Source of the DNA: Oscillospiraceae bacterium
GTDB lineage: Bacteria; Bacillota; Clostridia; Saccharofermentanales; Saccharofermentanaceae
Length of the DNA stretch: 64,000 nucleotides
Direction of reading: 5' to 3'
Assembly: GCA_902782125.1 (NCBI GenBank)
Contig: CACZMA010000003.1
Coordinates: 23,429-87,428, forward strand
A model generated the notes under the pieces. It saw only the letters and a list, made by a program, of their open reading frames with translations. It did no database searches and had not been told where the DNA came from. A program made the position numbers and the translations under genes. Below, one piece after another: positions 9,375 through 18,518 of the stretch (position 1 is its first letter; each line of letters begins with the position of its first letter).

Positions 9375-9785
9375 TCAGTGTAAAAGAAAACTGCAGCCGG
9401 TGACCTTCTCGATAAGTGATCTGAGGCTGTTCCAATCTTTGGGGAAATTCTGCTCGGCACCGCTCTCGAGCTTCGTGCCGTCTTCAAATTCGATGCTGAT
9501 CTTCCACTCGCCATGGGAAGGGAACTTGCTCTCGATAGCATCGGTAAGCTTATCGTTGTATGCCATCATCCACTCGATGATACCGATCTTCGGAAGGCTG
9601 TCTTCGATAAGGCTGCACGCTTCATCGCTTATCGCGCGGGTGAAGTTGTTGTTCCACATGTAGTAATCGCGCCATGACATTATCTTGCGGACAAGGTTGA
9701 ACTTGACGGAATATCCTTCATTGGCGAGCGTCATTATCCTGACCTCGATGACGGCTATTGAGTTGTACTTACCGCTAAGATCCAT
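9375..9785 (-). CDS. Hypothetical protein, cytosolic
   Basis: 136 residues without signal peptide or membrane segment and of unknown family. It is acidic in the C-terminal half (SIEFEDGTKLESGAEQ) and rich in Trp in the middle (SWRDYYMWNNN). AAGGAG precedes the ATG by four bases. The gene starts 11 bases after the stop of the beta-propeller gene, so the two are probably co-transcribed. The sequence pattern (alternating charged helix, then beta strands) would suit a small alpha/beta domain, but I assign no function. Confidence 0.65.
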   Translation of the reverse strand: MDLSGKYNSIAVIEVRIMTLANEGYSVKFNLVRKIMSWRDYYMWNNNFTRAISDEACSLIEDSLPKIGIIEWMMAYNDKLTDAIESKFPSHGEWKISIEFEDGTKLESGAEQNFPKDWNSLRSLIEKVTGCSFLLH

Positions 9786-9796
9786 GGCGCTCCTTG

Positions 9797-11701
9797 TCAG
9801 CTTATCGCGATGCCGAAGATGCTTCCTGATGTGGATCCGACCACGATCATGCCTTCGTAGACTATCGGCGAAGCTTCGATGCAGATACCGGAGGTGGATT
9901 CCTCGGGTTTGCCGGCGTGCTTCACCGTCTGGAAGACCGTGATCCTTCGCTCGTCGTTGCTGAGTGCATTGTTGACGCTCGCATCGATCATATGGATCTG
10001 GCCCAGGGCATCACAGATAATGATGTACGCATTCCCCTTCTCGTCGTAGAAATCCACGGGAGAACTGTAGGAATAGATGTTCATATTATATTCCCAAACG
10101 ACTGTACCCAAGTCCTTGTCATATGCCACAAGTTTATTACCGCTTGCAAGACCCTTTGTCATACTAAATGAGAAAATGACAAGGTTGGAGATACTGTTCT
10201 TGCCGATGATCGGATTGCCGAGGCATCCGCCGCTCTGGTCGGTCTCGGATGTCTCGCCGTTGTATGTATAGCAGGGTTCTGAGGTCTGCCATACCGTCTC
10301 GCCGGTGAGGCCGTTGATCTTATAGACATAAGCTGCGCCGGAATACTCTCCCGTACCGCCCTGATTGTCGACTTCCGTGCCGATATAGACATACGGTATG
10401 CCGTCTTCCTCATCGATCACGGGAGTAATGTCGGAATCGTCTCCAAGGACCTTGGTCCAGACCATCTCCATCGTATTGAGATCAAGACAGCACAGGTTCA
10501 TCGTGTTGTCCATGAAGTAGCCGTAGTTGCCGTAGCAGGCGATCGAGCTCTCGACGCCCATGTGGTTGCTCGTGTTGTCGGCAAAGATGTACTTGTACGA
10601 AGTGCATACCGGAGCGATCGAGATAGTCGAGCTCTCGGGCGTGTAATTCGTATTGAGGTCGAACGTGTAGATCATACCGTTCTCGCAGGGCCAGATGAGC
10701 GTATCCGTGGCGCCGTCGATTATCGGCGACGAGTCGAACGCATTCCAGTTGCTCCTGTAAGCGCCGTCGGCAGAACCGTCGTAGGAATACAGTCTGGATC
10801 CGTCGATGAGCGAATAGATATAGAATCCGAATGTGGTATTGTCACCGTTGTTGTCCGTCTGACCGACGTAGAGCAGAGGATAGCCTCTCGGATCGAGCGC
10901 AGGCGTGCCCTTCAGGGAAGAACCGACGTATATCGGATCGCGCGTCATGTCTCCGGTCTGAAGGTTGAAGAAATAGATATTGCCGTCCAATGCCGCTATG
11001 ATGACCTCGACCAGGCCCATCTGCTGCTTGGCGTTGTCATACATGTTCATGACGGATCTCATGCCGTCGGACCACTTGATGCACAGAGGCTGTCCGGTCC
11101 ATCTGAGACCGGACCACTCGAAATTCATGGTCGAAGCGAGCATTGTGCCGATGCCGTCATATTCCCAGACCTGCGTAAGCTCACCGTTGATGAGCTCGGT
11201 GTATCCGAAGGAAGCGCAGTTCCTGAAGTTATTACCTCTATAAGTAAATATGCCCTTAGCCTGGCCGTAATATACCGGATCGTTGAACCAGATGGGTGTC
11301 TCCCTGGAGTAGTCGCCTTCCGCGATAACGCCTGCAACTGCAACCTGCTCGGTTATGCCTCTTGCGGCAGGATCGCACTCGGATACGACGGGATCTTCCG
11401 TATATGTGTTGATGGAAGCGTTCTCGGGATAGAGGATGGGATTCTGATAATCGGTAATAGGAGGTATCGGCGAAGGAGTCGGGGTGGCAACGGAGATGAA
11501 TCCGGACTCGTTTGTGGCGTCGCCGGTGACCAGGGTCTCCTCGATATTGCTCCTGTTGAAATACACGACAGCAAGGACGGCTGTAAGAATAACAAACAGC
11601 GCCGTCATAACGACCACCAGCTTCAGCGTCCCTTCATTTGGATCGCGCGAAGGCTTATAGTAGCTGTTGTCGGGTTGAATGTATTGTTCCCTTTTGTTCA
11701 T
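9797..11701 (-). CDS. Membrane-anchored PQQ-like beta-propeller protein
   Basis: 634 residues. The N-terminus is a cytoplasmic tail rich in Tyr, Gln and Pro. A single hydrophobic segment (LVVVMTALFVILTAVLAVVYF) follows at ~28-48, so the bulk is outside the cell. A Thr/Pro linker (TPTPSPIPP) then leads to repeated blades with the pattern of PQQ-type propellers: ALDGNIYFFNLQTGDM, YVYKINGLTGETVWQ, LVAYDKDLGTVVWEY. Such propellers bind proteins or glycans or serve as scaffolds; true PQQ enzymes have extra residues that I do not see. The ORF is downstream of whiA on the same strand but is separated by 71 bases. Its function is unknown; a cell-surface binding role is likely. Confidence 0.8.
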   Translation of the reverse strand: MNKREQYIQPDNSYYKPSRDPNEGTLKLVVVMTALFVILTAVLAVVYFNRSNIEETLVTGDATNESGFISVATPTPSPIPPITDYQNPILYPENASINTYTEDPVVSECDPAARGITEQVAVAGVIAEGDYSRETPIWFNDPVYYGQAKGIFTYRGNNFRNCASFGYTELINGELTQVWEYDGIGTMLASTMNFEWSGLRWTGQPLCIKWSDGMRSVMNMYDNAKQQMGLVEVIIAALDGNIYFFNLQTGDMTRDPIYVGSSLKGTPALDPRGYPLLYVGQTDNNGDNTTFGFYIYSLIDGSRLYSYDGSADGAYRSNWNAFDSSPIIDGATDTLIWPCENGMIYTFDLNTNYTPESSTISIAPVCTSYKYIFADNTSNHMGVESSIACYGNYGYFMDNTMNLCCLDLNTMEMVWTKVLGDDSDITPVIDEEDGIPYVYIGTEVDNQGGTGEYSGAAYVYKINGLTGETVWQTSEPCYTYNGETSETDQSGGCLGNPIIGKNSISNLVIFSFSMTKGLASGNKLVAYDKDLGTVVWEYNMNIYSYSSPVDFYDEKGNAYIIICDALGQIHMIDASVNNALSNDERRITVFQTVKHAGKPEESTSGICIEASPIVYEGMIVVGSTSGSIFGIAIS

Positions 11702-11772
11702 CAGCCCGGACCTTGCGGTCCCCCTCCAAGCTCAAAAAGTAAAACCTATTGTAACACGGCTGACACATTTAC

Positions 11773-12648
11773 TCAATCAATGGAATTTGCCAACTCCGTA
11801 AGCTTGGAAAGCCTGTGGCTCATGCCTGATTTGCCGATCGGGGGATCCATCATCTGGCCGAGTTCGGCTATGGATGCTCCCGGATTGCCCAGGGCCGCCT
11901 CTGCCGCCTGTCTGAGCTCGGGCGTGAGCTTTGCCGCCTTGGGCGACTTTATTAACTTCTTTATAAGGTTATTACGGGAAGCAGCGGCATCCGCGAGCCT
12001 CCTGGCATTGCCGTTATCGCAGTTCATTACCCTGGCGACCTCGCCGGATACGGTCTTCTCCGCCCTGATGTTCTCGAACTCGAGCATGGCACCTATCGCG
12101 CCGACGTGACCTATAAAATCCGAGACCATGTCGCCCGTCTTGAAGTAGAGTGCCGTGAACCCGTCCCTTTCCTTAAGGATCGGCTCGATGTCCCATCTGG
12201 CGAGCATCCCCTCGCAGAGCCTTACGATGGCGGCATTCTCGAGATGGAACTCGATGCGGTAGCTCTTGACCGGGTCAGAACAGTACCCCGAAGCAAGGAA
12301 CACCCCGCGCATGAAGCCTTCGGAGAACACGTGATCTTCAGGAAGATACTTCAGGCCGTCTTCCGTAAAGCACTGCCCGTACAGCCTCGCGAAGAGTTCT
12401 CTCGACTCCGCCGAGACGTATATCCTCTCCTTATCCAGCCCGAAAACAAGTCCCTCGTCCTTAAGGAGCGCTCCCACATGCTCTCTGATCTCCGGTATGA
12501 CCTTGATCTCCAGCGAGGGCTCCGCGGTATCAGCCTTGGCGGCAGCGCAGAACAGTCCCGCGATGACCGCCTGTCTGGCATTCATCGTCTTGGGCCTGGC
12601 GCGCGACAGCTCGAGTTTGATCTTTACCGAGAAGCTGGCTTCCTCCAT
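11773..12648 (-). CDS. whiA: WhiA-family DNA-binding regulator
   Basis: 291 residues. The N-terminal part (SFSVKIKLELSRA, then a LAGLIDADG-like fold including FMRGVFLASGYCSDPVKSYRIEFHL) is followed by a C-terminal helix-turn-helix (ELRQAAEAALGNPGASIAELGQM and GKSGMSHRLSKL). This is the WhiA architecture. WhiA influences sporulation in actinomycetes and cell division and chromosome segregation in Bacillota. The start codon overlaps the rapZ stop by one base, giving translational coupling. The order hprK-murB-rapZ-whiA matches the conserved Bacillota cluster around rapZ and whiA, which strengthens the call. Confidence 0.95.
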   Translation of the reverse strand: MEEASFSVKIKLELSRARPKTMNARQAVIAGLFCAAAKADTAEPSLEIKVIPEIREHVGALLKDEGLVFGLDKERIYVSAESRELFARLYGQCFTEDGLKYLPEDHVFSEGFMRGVFLASGYCSDPVKSYRIEFHLENAAIVRLCEGMLARWDIEPILKERDGFTALYFKTGDMVSDFIGHVGAIGAMLEFENIRAEKTVSGEVARVMNCDNGNARRLADAAASRNNLIKKLIKSPKAAKLTPELRQAAEAALGNPGASIAELGQMMDPPIGKSGMSHRLSKLTELANSID

Positions 12649-13547
12649 TATGCATCCGCCTTCTTCATGTACCTTGAAGCTTCCTTGTCGATGTCCCTGT
12701 GACGGACCGTAGCCTTGATGCCTTTATCCACGAAGACTCTGCAGAGCCTCTCTGCAAAATATACCGATCTGTGTCTTCCGCCCGTGCAGCCGATCCCGAT
12801 ATGCAGCCTTCCCTTGCCTTCTCTTAAGAAGCTCGGGATCGTGTATCCGATAAGGTCTGCCACCTTGGACACGAATTCATCCGTCTGCTCGAATGTCTCG
12901 AGATAATCCGCGATCTCTTTGTCGCGGCCGGTGAGATTCTTCAGTTCCGGCACATAGTACGGATTGGGAATGAACCTTGCATCGAAGACATAGTCGCAGT
13001 CTACCGGCACGCCGTACTTGAAGCCGAAGCTCTCGATGAACACCGACATGCCGTTGCCGTCATCTTCGGAGAGCATCTCGTTCAAGACCTGCTGGAGCTT
13101 GGCGGGGGTAAGGAAAGACGTGTCTATTACGCCCGTCGCCATCGTCCTTATGTTCTCGAGCCTCTTGCGCTCCTCGGCTATCGCCTCGGTAAGCGGGGCA
13201 TTCGCCGAGAGCGGGTGCTTACGCCTCGTCTGCTGATATCTGCTGATAAGGACATTGTCGGATGCCTCAAGGAATATGATCTTATAAGGACAGCCGACAT
13301 TCTCTTCTATCCTTTTGAGAGCATCTTCAAAACCGTCGAGGAATTCCTGCGACCTGATGTCTACGACGAACGCCAGCTTCTCTATGCCGAACTCCTCGGT
13401 ACCGGTACTCTTAACAAAGCTCGATACTATATCGGGCAGGACATAAGGGGGCACATTGTCCATGCAGAAATACCCTCTGTCCTCAAGATAATCAACGGCA
13501 CGGCTCTTGCCCGCTCCGCTCATTCCGGTCACAAAAACGATTTCCAT
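12648..13547 (-). CDS. rapZ: RapZ/YvcJ nucleotide-binding protein
   Basis: 299 residues with an N-terminal P-loop GMSGAGKS (8-15), the YFCMDNVPP segment, and the C-terminal GIGCTGGRHRSVYFAE signature of the RapZ family. In enterobacteria RapZ is an adaptor that targets the GlmZ small RNA to RNase E. In Bacillota (YvcJ) it binds and hydrolyses nucleotides, with a less certain role linked to competence and cell-wall precursor balance. Downstream whiA and upstream murB fit a cell-envelope setting. The short gap to murB (22 bases) suggests one transcript. Confidence 0.95.
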   Translation of the reverse strand: MEIVFVTGMSGAGKSRAVDYLEDRGYFCMDNVPPYVLPDIVSSFVKSTGTEEFGIEKLAFVVDIRSQEFLDGFEDALKRIEENVGCPYKIIFLEASDNVLISRYQQTRRKHPLSANAPLTEAIAEERKRLENIRTMATGVIDTSFLTPAKLQQVLNEMLSEDDGNGMSVFIESFGFKYGVPVDCDYVFDARFIPNPYYVPELKNLTGRDKEIADYLETFEQTDEFVSKVADLIGYTIPSFLREGKGRLHIGIGCTGGRHRSVYFAERLCRVFVDKGIKATVRHRDIDKEASRYMKKADA

Positions 13548-13569
13548 GACCTTACTCCTTTCTACCCTG

Positions 13570-14466
13570 TCAGAACTTTCCTATTAATCTTACTTCGGGC
13601 TCTATCTTAACGCCCTGCTTATCCAGCACTGTCTGCTGCACATATCTTATGAGCCTCATCACATCTGCTGCGCTCGCGGTGCCGCCGTTGTTCACCACAA
13701 AGCCGCAGTGCTTGGGCGATACCTGTGCGCCGGATTCATCCAGCTTGAATCCCCTGAGCCCGGAATCTTCTATCAGCTTGCCTGCAAAATACCCTTCCGG
13801 TCTCTTGAACGTCGAACCCGCGCTGGGCACGTCAAGCGGCTGGCTGGTGGTCCTTTTGGCCTTGAGTTCGTCCACATAGGCGGATATCTTATCCGGATCT
13901 CCCTTGGCAAGCCTTACGGTCAGACCGAGGATGATGCAGTCGCCCTTGCGCTCGAATACGCTCGTCCGGTAGCCGAATGCGCAGTCGGATGCATCCATGG
14001 TCTTTATCCCGCCCTTCTCGAGATATCTGACTGATACCGCGATGTCTTTGATCTCCCTGCCGTATGCGCCTGCGTTCATGAACACCGCGCCTCCGACCGA
14101 GCCCGGGATGCCGCAGCAGAATTCCGCGCCCTCGAGGCCGTACTTCACGGCGGTATTGCCGAGCAGCGACAGCGGCGCGCCCGCACCAGCGGTTATCACG
14201 GCGCCGTCTTCGTCTTCTTCGACAGAGATATCGCCGAGCTTTCTTCCTATCCTTATGACAAGGCCGTCGAAGCCCTCGTCAGACACGAGGATGTTCGAAC
14301 CCAGTCCGAGGATAAAAGTCTCGAGGTTTTTTTCCTTTGCGTAAGACAGCAGCTGCAGCAGTTCGTCCTCAGTCTCGGGCTCCGCGAAAAGCTTCGCAGG
14401 ACCGCCGCATCTGAAGGTAGTAAACTGCTTCAGGGAAACATCATTTTGTATGGCAGGTTCAGACAT
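13570..14466 (-). CDS. murB: UDP-N-acetylenolpyruvoylglucosamine reductase
   Basis: 298 residues of the FAD-dependent MurB family, second step of UDP-MurNAc synthesis. The FAD-binding segments GLGSNILVSDEGFDG and GIPGSVGGAVFMNAGAYG are present. The catalytic serine is in SAGSTFKRPEG and the general-acid glutamate in IEPEVRLIG near the C-terminus. The length and absence of the extra inserted loop fit the shorter type II (Gram-positive) enzymes. The ATG overlaps the hprK stop by 8 bases. Confidence 0.96.
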   Translation of the reverse strand: MSEPAIQNDVSLKQFTTFRCGGPAKLFAEPETEDELLQLLSYAKEKNLETFILGLGSNILVSDEGFDGLVIRIGRKLGDISVEEDEDGAVITAGAGAPLSLLGNTAVKYGLEGAEFCCGIPGSVGGAVFMNAGAYGREIKDIAVSVRYLEKGGIKTMDASDCAFGYRTSVFERKGDCIILGLTVRLAKGDPDKISAYVDELKAKRTTSQPLDVPSAGSTFKRPEGYFAGKLIEDSGLRGFKLDESGAQVSPKHCGFVVNNGGTASAADVMRLIRYVQQTVLDKQGVKIEPEVRLIGKF

Positions 14467-15391
14467 CCGGATTCTTCCCCGGGAACACGCGGGATACGAG
14501 ATCCTGTGCCGCGTTGTAACCCATCTTCTTTACTCTGTAGTTGATGGCAGCAGCCTCGACGATTATCGCGAGGTTACGTCCGGGACCTACCGGGATGGTT
14601 ACCGAAGGAACCTTGATGCCCAGGATGTCCGTCGTCTCATCGTCCAGACCGAGTCTGTCGTATGTCTTCTTCTCATCCCAGAGCTCCAAGTTGATAACGA
14701 AGTCTATGGCCTCCTGCGGCTTGACCGAGGATACGCCGTAGAGTTCCTTAACATCCAGTATGCCGAGGCCTCTTATCTCAATGAGGTGCTTGATGACATC
14801 GGGGGCACGTCCCACGAGCGTCGTCTCGGATACCTTGCGGATCTCTATTTGGTCGTCCGCGATAAGTCTGTTGCCTCGCTTTACGATCTCGAGAGCCGTC
14901 TCGGATTTACCAACGCCGGATTCACCGAGGATAAGGATACCTTCACCGTAGACCTCTACGAGAACGCCGTGCATTGATACACGCGGAGCGAGCTCGACAC
15001 GCAGATATTTGACCAGCTCTGAAGCAAAATCCGATGTGGCCTGGCTGGTGCGCAGGATCGGTGTCCTGAACTCCTGCGCAGCCTCAAGGATCTCTTCGTG
15101 GACCTTGTGGTTACGCGTGATGACGAGAGCAGGGATCTGCTTCTCGAACAGAGCAGATACGGAAGCCAGTCTCTCTTCCGGACTCAGATGATCCAGATAA
15201 GCGTGCTCCATGTTGCCGATGATCTGGATTCTGTCCGGACCGAAATGGTCGTAGTATCCGGCGAGCTGAAGGCCCGGTCTAGTGGCATCCGCCACCAGAA
15301 GCCTGCGCTCTTCTATGTCTCCGGAATCGTAGACGATCTCCAGGTCAAATGCTTTGACTATCTCGGAAAGGAATACGCTTGAGTAAGGCAC
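14459..15391 (-). CDS. hprK: HPr kinase/phosphorylase
   Basis: 310 residues. The N-terminal domain precedes a catalytic core with the Walker A motif GESGVGKS (156-163) and the C-terminal HprK signature VSTIP-like region SVTIPVGPGRN. The enzyme phosphorylates HPr on Ser46 in response to glycolytic intermediates and so drives CcpA-type catabolite control. The start is a GTG at 15389-15391 with AAGGAAG about 8 bases upstream. It lies 13 bases after the cellodextrin phosphorylase stop, on the same strand, so transcription could continue from carbohydrate utilisation into this block. Confidence 0.96.
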   Translation of the reverse strand: MPYSSVFLSEIVKAFDLEIVYDSGDIEERRLLVADATRPGLQLAGYYDHFGPDRIQIIGNMEHAYLDHLSPEERLASVSALFEKQIPALVITRNHKVHEEILEAAQEFRTPILRTSQATSDFASELVKYLRVELAPRVSMHGVLVEVYGEGILILGESGVGKSETALEIVKRGNRLIADDQIEIRKVSETTLVGRAPDVIKHLIEIRGLGILDVKELYGVSSVKPQEAIDFVINLELWDEKKTYDRLGLDDETTDILGIKVPSVTIPVGPGRNLAIIVEAAAINYRVKKMGYNAAQDLVSRVFPGKNPDV

Positions 15392-15404
15392 TTATATCAC
15401 TTCC

Positions 15405-18398
15405 TTAATCGAATGCAACGTTGATCTCGTGAGCTTTGCCGTCGGAGAATACCGGGATTCCGGTGCCCTCGATGACATTGCCGTCAGCCGTGATCTTAAC
15501 GCCGTCCTGAGCTCTTCTGAAGCCTTCGGGCTTTGTGATGTGGATATCGTATTCGGCGGATACGCTCTTGACCTTGATGTCGAGCTTGGTCTCGTTCTCT
15601 CTGAGGATAGGCTCGCACTTCAGGAAATCAGATGTGAACTCCACGCCGAAGCACTGGAACAGTGACAGGAGGAGCCATGTGGATGTACCCGAGAGCGTAG
15701 GTCCGATGTTCTCTCCGGAATCGGAGTTGTTGTACTGTGTGCACCATCTGGGGTTGCCGCATACGGTGAACGGAGCCTTGAGCGTACGGAAAGGAACGAT
15801 CATGTCGATGATCCAGTACGCAGTCTCTGCCAGACGCTTAGCGAGTGCCTCGTCCTTGACGGTCTTCGCTGCCTTGAGCATAGCCGAGCATGCCATCATG
15901 TTCGCATGCTTGAATACGCCGCCGTTCTCACGGTCGCCCGGATAGTAGAGGGCAACGTCGATCTTGGGGGCGATCTTCGGATAATCAACTGTCGAGCAGA
16001 GTCTGAATCCGTAAGGTGACTTGAGATACTTGTCGAGTGAATCGAGCATCGTCGAGATCTGTGCTTCGTCAGCGACTTCTGCGAGGAGTGACCATGAGAA
16101 GCTGTTGAGGAAGTATGCGCCGGGATGGCCTTCCTCGAGTGCCAGGCCGTCGCCTGCAGCACCGAGATACTTGAGTTCCGGCTTGTCTGATCTGTTGAAG
16201 AGAACTCTGCAGTAGAAGTCATCCTTCCAGCAGTTCTCTCTGAGAGACTTGGCAAGAGTCTCTGACATGCCTGCGAGCTCAGATGCATATGCGCTGTCGC
16301 CGATCTTGTCGAACATGCCCTGTGCCGCATCGATGGCAACCTTGAGCAGGAAACCGTTCATGACAGACTCGGTGTACTCCGACTCAAAAGGAACTTCTCC
16401 GTAGCTCTTGCCCTTTGCTGCAAGCTGCTCCTTGTACTGTGCGATCTTGTCTTCGCCCGAGATGGAATCGGGATCGACTCTGAGGCAGTCATTCCAGTCA
16501 GCTCTGTCGATGAGCGGAATGCCGTGCTTGCCTACTGAGATCTTGCAGCTGTATGTGATTATGGCCCTGATAGTCTCGCGGAGAGGTCTCTTGATGCCTT
16601 CATCTGTAAGTGTCTTCTTGGTTCCTGCCATTACGAATTCCTGATCGAGGAAAGCATAGTCGCCGGTAAGTCCGAGGTAGCGGTCGAGAGCCTGGAGCAG
16701 CCAGAGTCCGTCATCTGACCACCAGCCGGGTTCCTTGCCGATCCAGTAGAAGTTGTGGTTGGTATAACCGTCTTCATATACGTTCTCGATCCAGCCTGCG
16801 AGCATCTCCTTGATGAAGGATGTCTTGCCCATGCCTGCAAAATAGTACATGGAAGCATAGATGTCCTGGATCTCTCTGAAGCCGATCTCACGGTAACCCT
16901 TCTGTGTCCAGTCGAGCGATCTCGATACGAATGTCTGATAGAAGACCTGGAACGGAAGGTTGTTGTTGACGTAAGCGGAGAAGTCCTTGTCGTCTCCTGC
17001 GATCTGCATATATGAAGCATACTGCTTTGTGAAGTCGATGACTGCCTCAAGGTCTGCTTCGAGCTTAGCCGGATCGCTGTAGTAATCGCATACGGCTTCC
17101 ATCTCGACTGCAGGTGTCTGCTCGACGACGAAGTCCTTGTTGACCGCATCGGAAGACAGGCATGTGAAGCTGTCGACTCTGACGATACCGCCTGCCTTTA
17201 CGGTGAAAGGTGCGGAGAGTGCGAAGAAGCCCGGTCCCTTGCGCGACGCCCTGCAAGCGAGCGGAGCGATGAACTCAGGATCCTCGAGAGAACCTGAACC
17301 TACGAAGTCTCCGTATCTTGCACAATACTCATCGGGATATACCGCGCCGTCATCTGTGTGAGCGATGAGTGTGGCAAATCTTATGTTGTTCTTTGTCCAC
17401 TTCGGGTTGGGGTTGAAGCTTACCGCGCGCAGCTCACCGTTCTCGTTGTAGAAGACTTCGGACTGCTGCACTACGGTGGTGAAGATAACGTCTTCAGAGA
17501 GTGCGTGTGTCTCTCTTGTACCGAACATGCCTGTTGCAACGATCCTGAGATCCTTGTCGTCGTTACCGTCATTCTGGATCTCGATCATCTGTGCTTCTGT
17601 CGCGAGAGGAAGACCCTCGTGCTGGGGAACGATGAAGATAGTTCTCTTGACCTTAAGTCCGCATTCGAGGTCGTAAGTGATGACCGTGCGGTTCTGTGAA
17701 TGTACCGTACGTACGGATTCAAGTCCTTCTGCAATGGCAGCGCCGGACCAGAAGATCTTTTTGCCGTTCTCAACGAGATAGAACTGTCTGTTAGCCGGGA
17801 AGCCGTTCTCCTCAGGCAGGTAGTCCCAGCGTGTGGCAAGTACCTGCGTGTCTGCGTGAGCCCTGAACGAACCGCCGCCCAGCCTGTCTACGCAGCTCTT
17901 CGGAGTAGACTGAAGAGGTCTGTCGAATCCGATCCTGTTGCCGAGGAACATATTCGTATAGTAATGGGGACCCGGAGCAGGTGAAGAGGGATCGCAGATA
18001 AGCTCTCCCGAACCTGTGAGTCGTCCGCCCCACAATTCAGATTCCTTGATGAGTTCGGCGATGGCACCCAGGATCTTGTCTCCGGCCTCGAGCACTTCGA
18101 TCTCGCCGTCCAACTCCACATATATAACGGGCTGTTCACCTGCAACAATGCATACGCTCTTGTTCTTTGCGGCAAGCGTGGAGAATGCATTGTAGAGCCT
18201 GTCGTCTCCTGCCATTACGCTTATGAGCGGAGAGTCGAACTTAAGGCCCGTAACACCTATGACCACCGGCTTCGTACCGAAAGCAACATACTGTGCCGAT
18301 ACTCCGCCCGTAAATTCTACCTTGCCGCCGAACTTCTGTTCGAGCAGTTCCGCTGCCGTAAGCTGGACCTCTCTGGCCTTCTCGCCTCTGTAACCCAT
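15405..18398 (-). CDS. Cellodextrin phosphorylase (GH94)
   Basis: 997 residues, the length of known cellodextrin phosphorylases rather than the ~810 of cellobiose phosphorylase. It has PAPGPHYYTNMFLGNRIGFD, TRWDYLPEENGFP and EPGWWSDDGLWL. The catalytic aspartate lies in RADWNDCL near residue 634, and a phosphate-binding region (NSFSWSLL, GDRENGGVFKHANMM) follows. Intracellular, as there is no signal peptide. It would shorten beta-1,4-glucan oligomers with phosphate, giving glucose-1-phosphate. The ATG at 18396-18398 is chosen over an upstream in-frame extension because GGAGG lies eight bases before it. The exact acceptor (cellodextrin, laminari- or other beta-oligomer) is inferred. Confidence 0.85.
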   Translation of the reverse strand: MGYRGEKAREVQLTAAELLEQKFGGKVEFTGGVSAQYVAFGTKPVVIGVTGLKFDSPLISVMAGDDRLYNAFSTLAAKNKSVCIVAGEQPVIYVELDGEIEVLEAGDKILGAIAELIKESELWGGRLTGSGELICDPSSPAPGPHYYTNMFLGNRIGFDRPLQSTPKSCVDRLGGGSFRAHADTQVLATRWDYLPEENGFPANRQFYLVENGKKIFWSGAAIAEGLESVRTVHSQNRTVITYDLECGLKVKRTIFIVPQHEGLPLATEAQMIEIQNDGNDDKDLRIVATGMFGTRETHALSEDVIFTTVVQQSEVFYNENGELRAVSFNPNPKWTKNNIRFATLIAHTDDGAVYPDEYCARYGDFVGSGSLEDPEFIAPLACRASRKGPGFFALSAPFTVKAGGIVRVDSFTCLSSDAVNKDFVVEQTPAVEMEAVCDYYSDPAKLEADLEAVIDFTKQYASYMQIAGDDKDFSAYVNNNLPFQVFYQTFVSRSLDWTQKGYREIGFREIQDIYASMYYFAGMGKTSFIKEMLAGWIENVYEDGYTNHNFYWIGKEPGWWSDDGLWLLQALDRYLGLTGDYAFLDQEFVMAGTKKTLTDEGIKRPLRETIRAIITYSCKISVGKHGIPLIDRADWNDCLRVDPDSISGEDKIAQYKEQLAAKGKSYGEVPFESEYTESVMNGFLLKVAIDAAQGMFDKIGDSAYASELAGMSETLAKSLRENCWKDDFYCRVLFNRSDKPELKYLGAAGDGLALEEGHPGAYFLNSFSWSLLAEVADEAQISTMLDSLDKYLKSPYGFRLCSTVDYPKIAPKIDVALYYPGDRENGGVFKHANMMACSAMLKAAKTVKDEALAKRLAETAYWIIDMIVPFRTLKAPFTVCGNPRWCTQYNNSDSGENIGPTLSGTSTWLLLSLFQCFGVEFTSDFLKCEPILRENETKLDIKVKSVSAEYDIHITKPEGFRRAQDGVKITADGNVIEGTGIPVFSDGKAHEINVAFD

Positions 18399-18434
18399 AA
18401 CCATATCCTCCAAAGGAAAAAATAAAACAGTAAA

Positions 18435-18443
18435 ATTATAGCA
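18435..18443 (-). promoter_or_regulatory. Extended -10 promoter for the cellodextrin phosphorylase gene
   Basis: On the minus strand TGC precedes a perfect TATAAT, giving an extended -10 element, with no good -35 (a TTGAAC is 15 bases upstream). It lies directly after the terminator hairpin, so this gene can be transcribed independently of the cellobiose phosphorylase gene. Confidence 0.55.
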
Positions 18444-18445
18444 AG

Positions 18446-18479
18446 AAACCCCGCTGTTCAAAAGATGAAAGCGGGGTTT
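18446..18479 (-). terminator. Hairpin terminator between the two GH94 genes
   Basis: AAACCCCGCT (18446-18455) pairs over 10 bp with AGCGGGGTTT (18470-18479). On the minus strand the tail is TTTCTTGC; on the plus strand it is GGTTTTGCTTT. It probably attenuates read-through from the cellobiose phosphorylase gene, which ends 40 bases upstream. Confidence 0.7.
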
Positions 18480-18518
18480 TGCTTTAATTTAATATATATG
18501 CGGGAGTTATGACAAGAC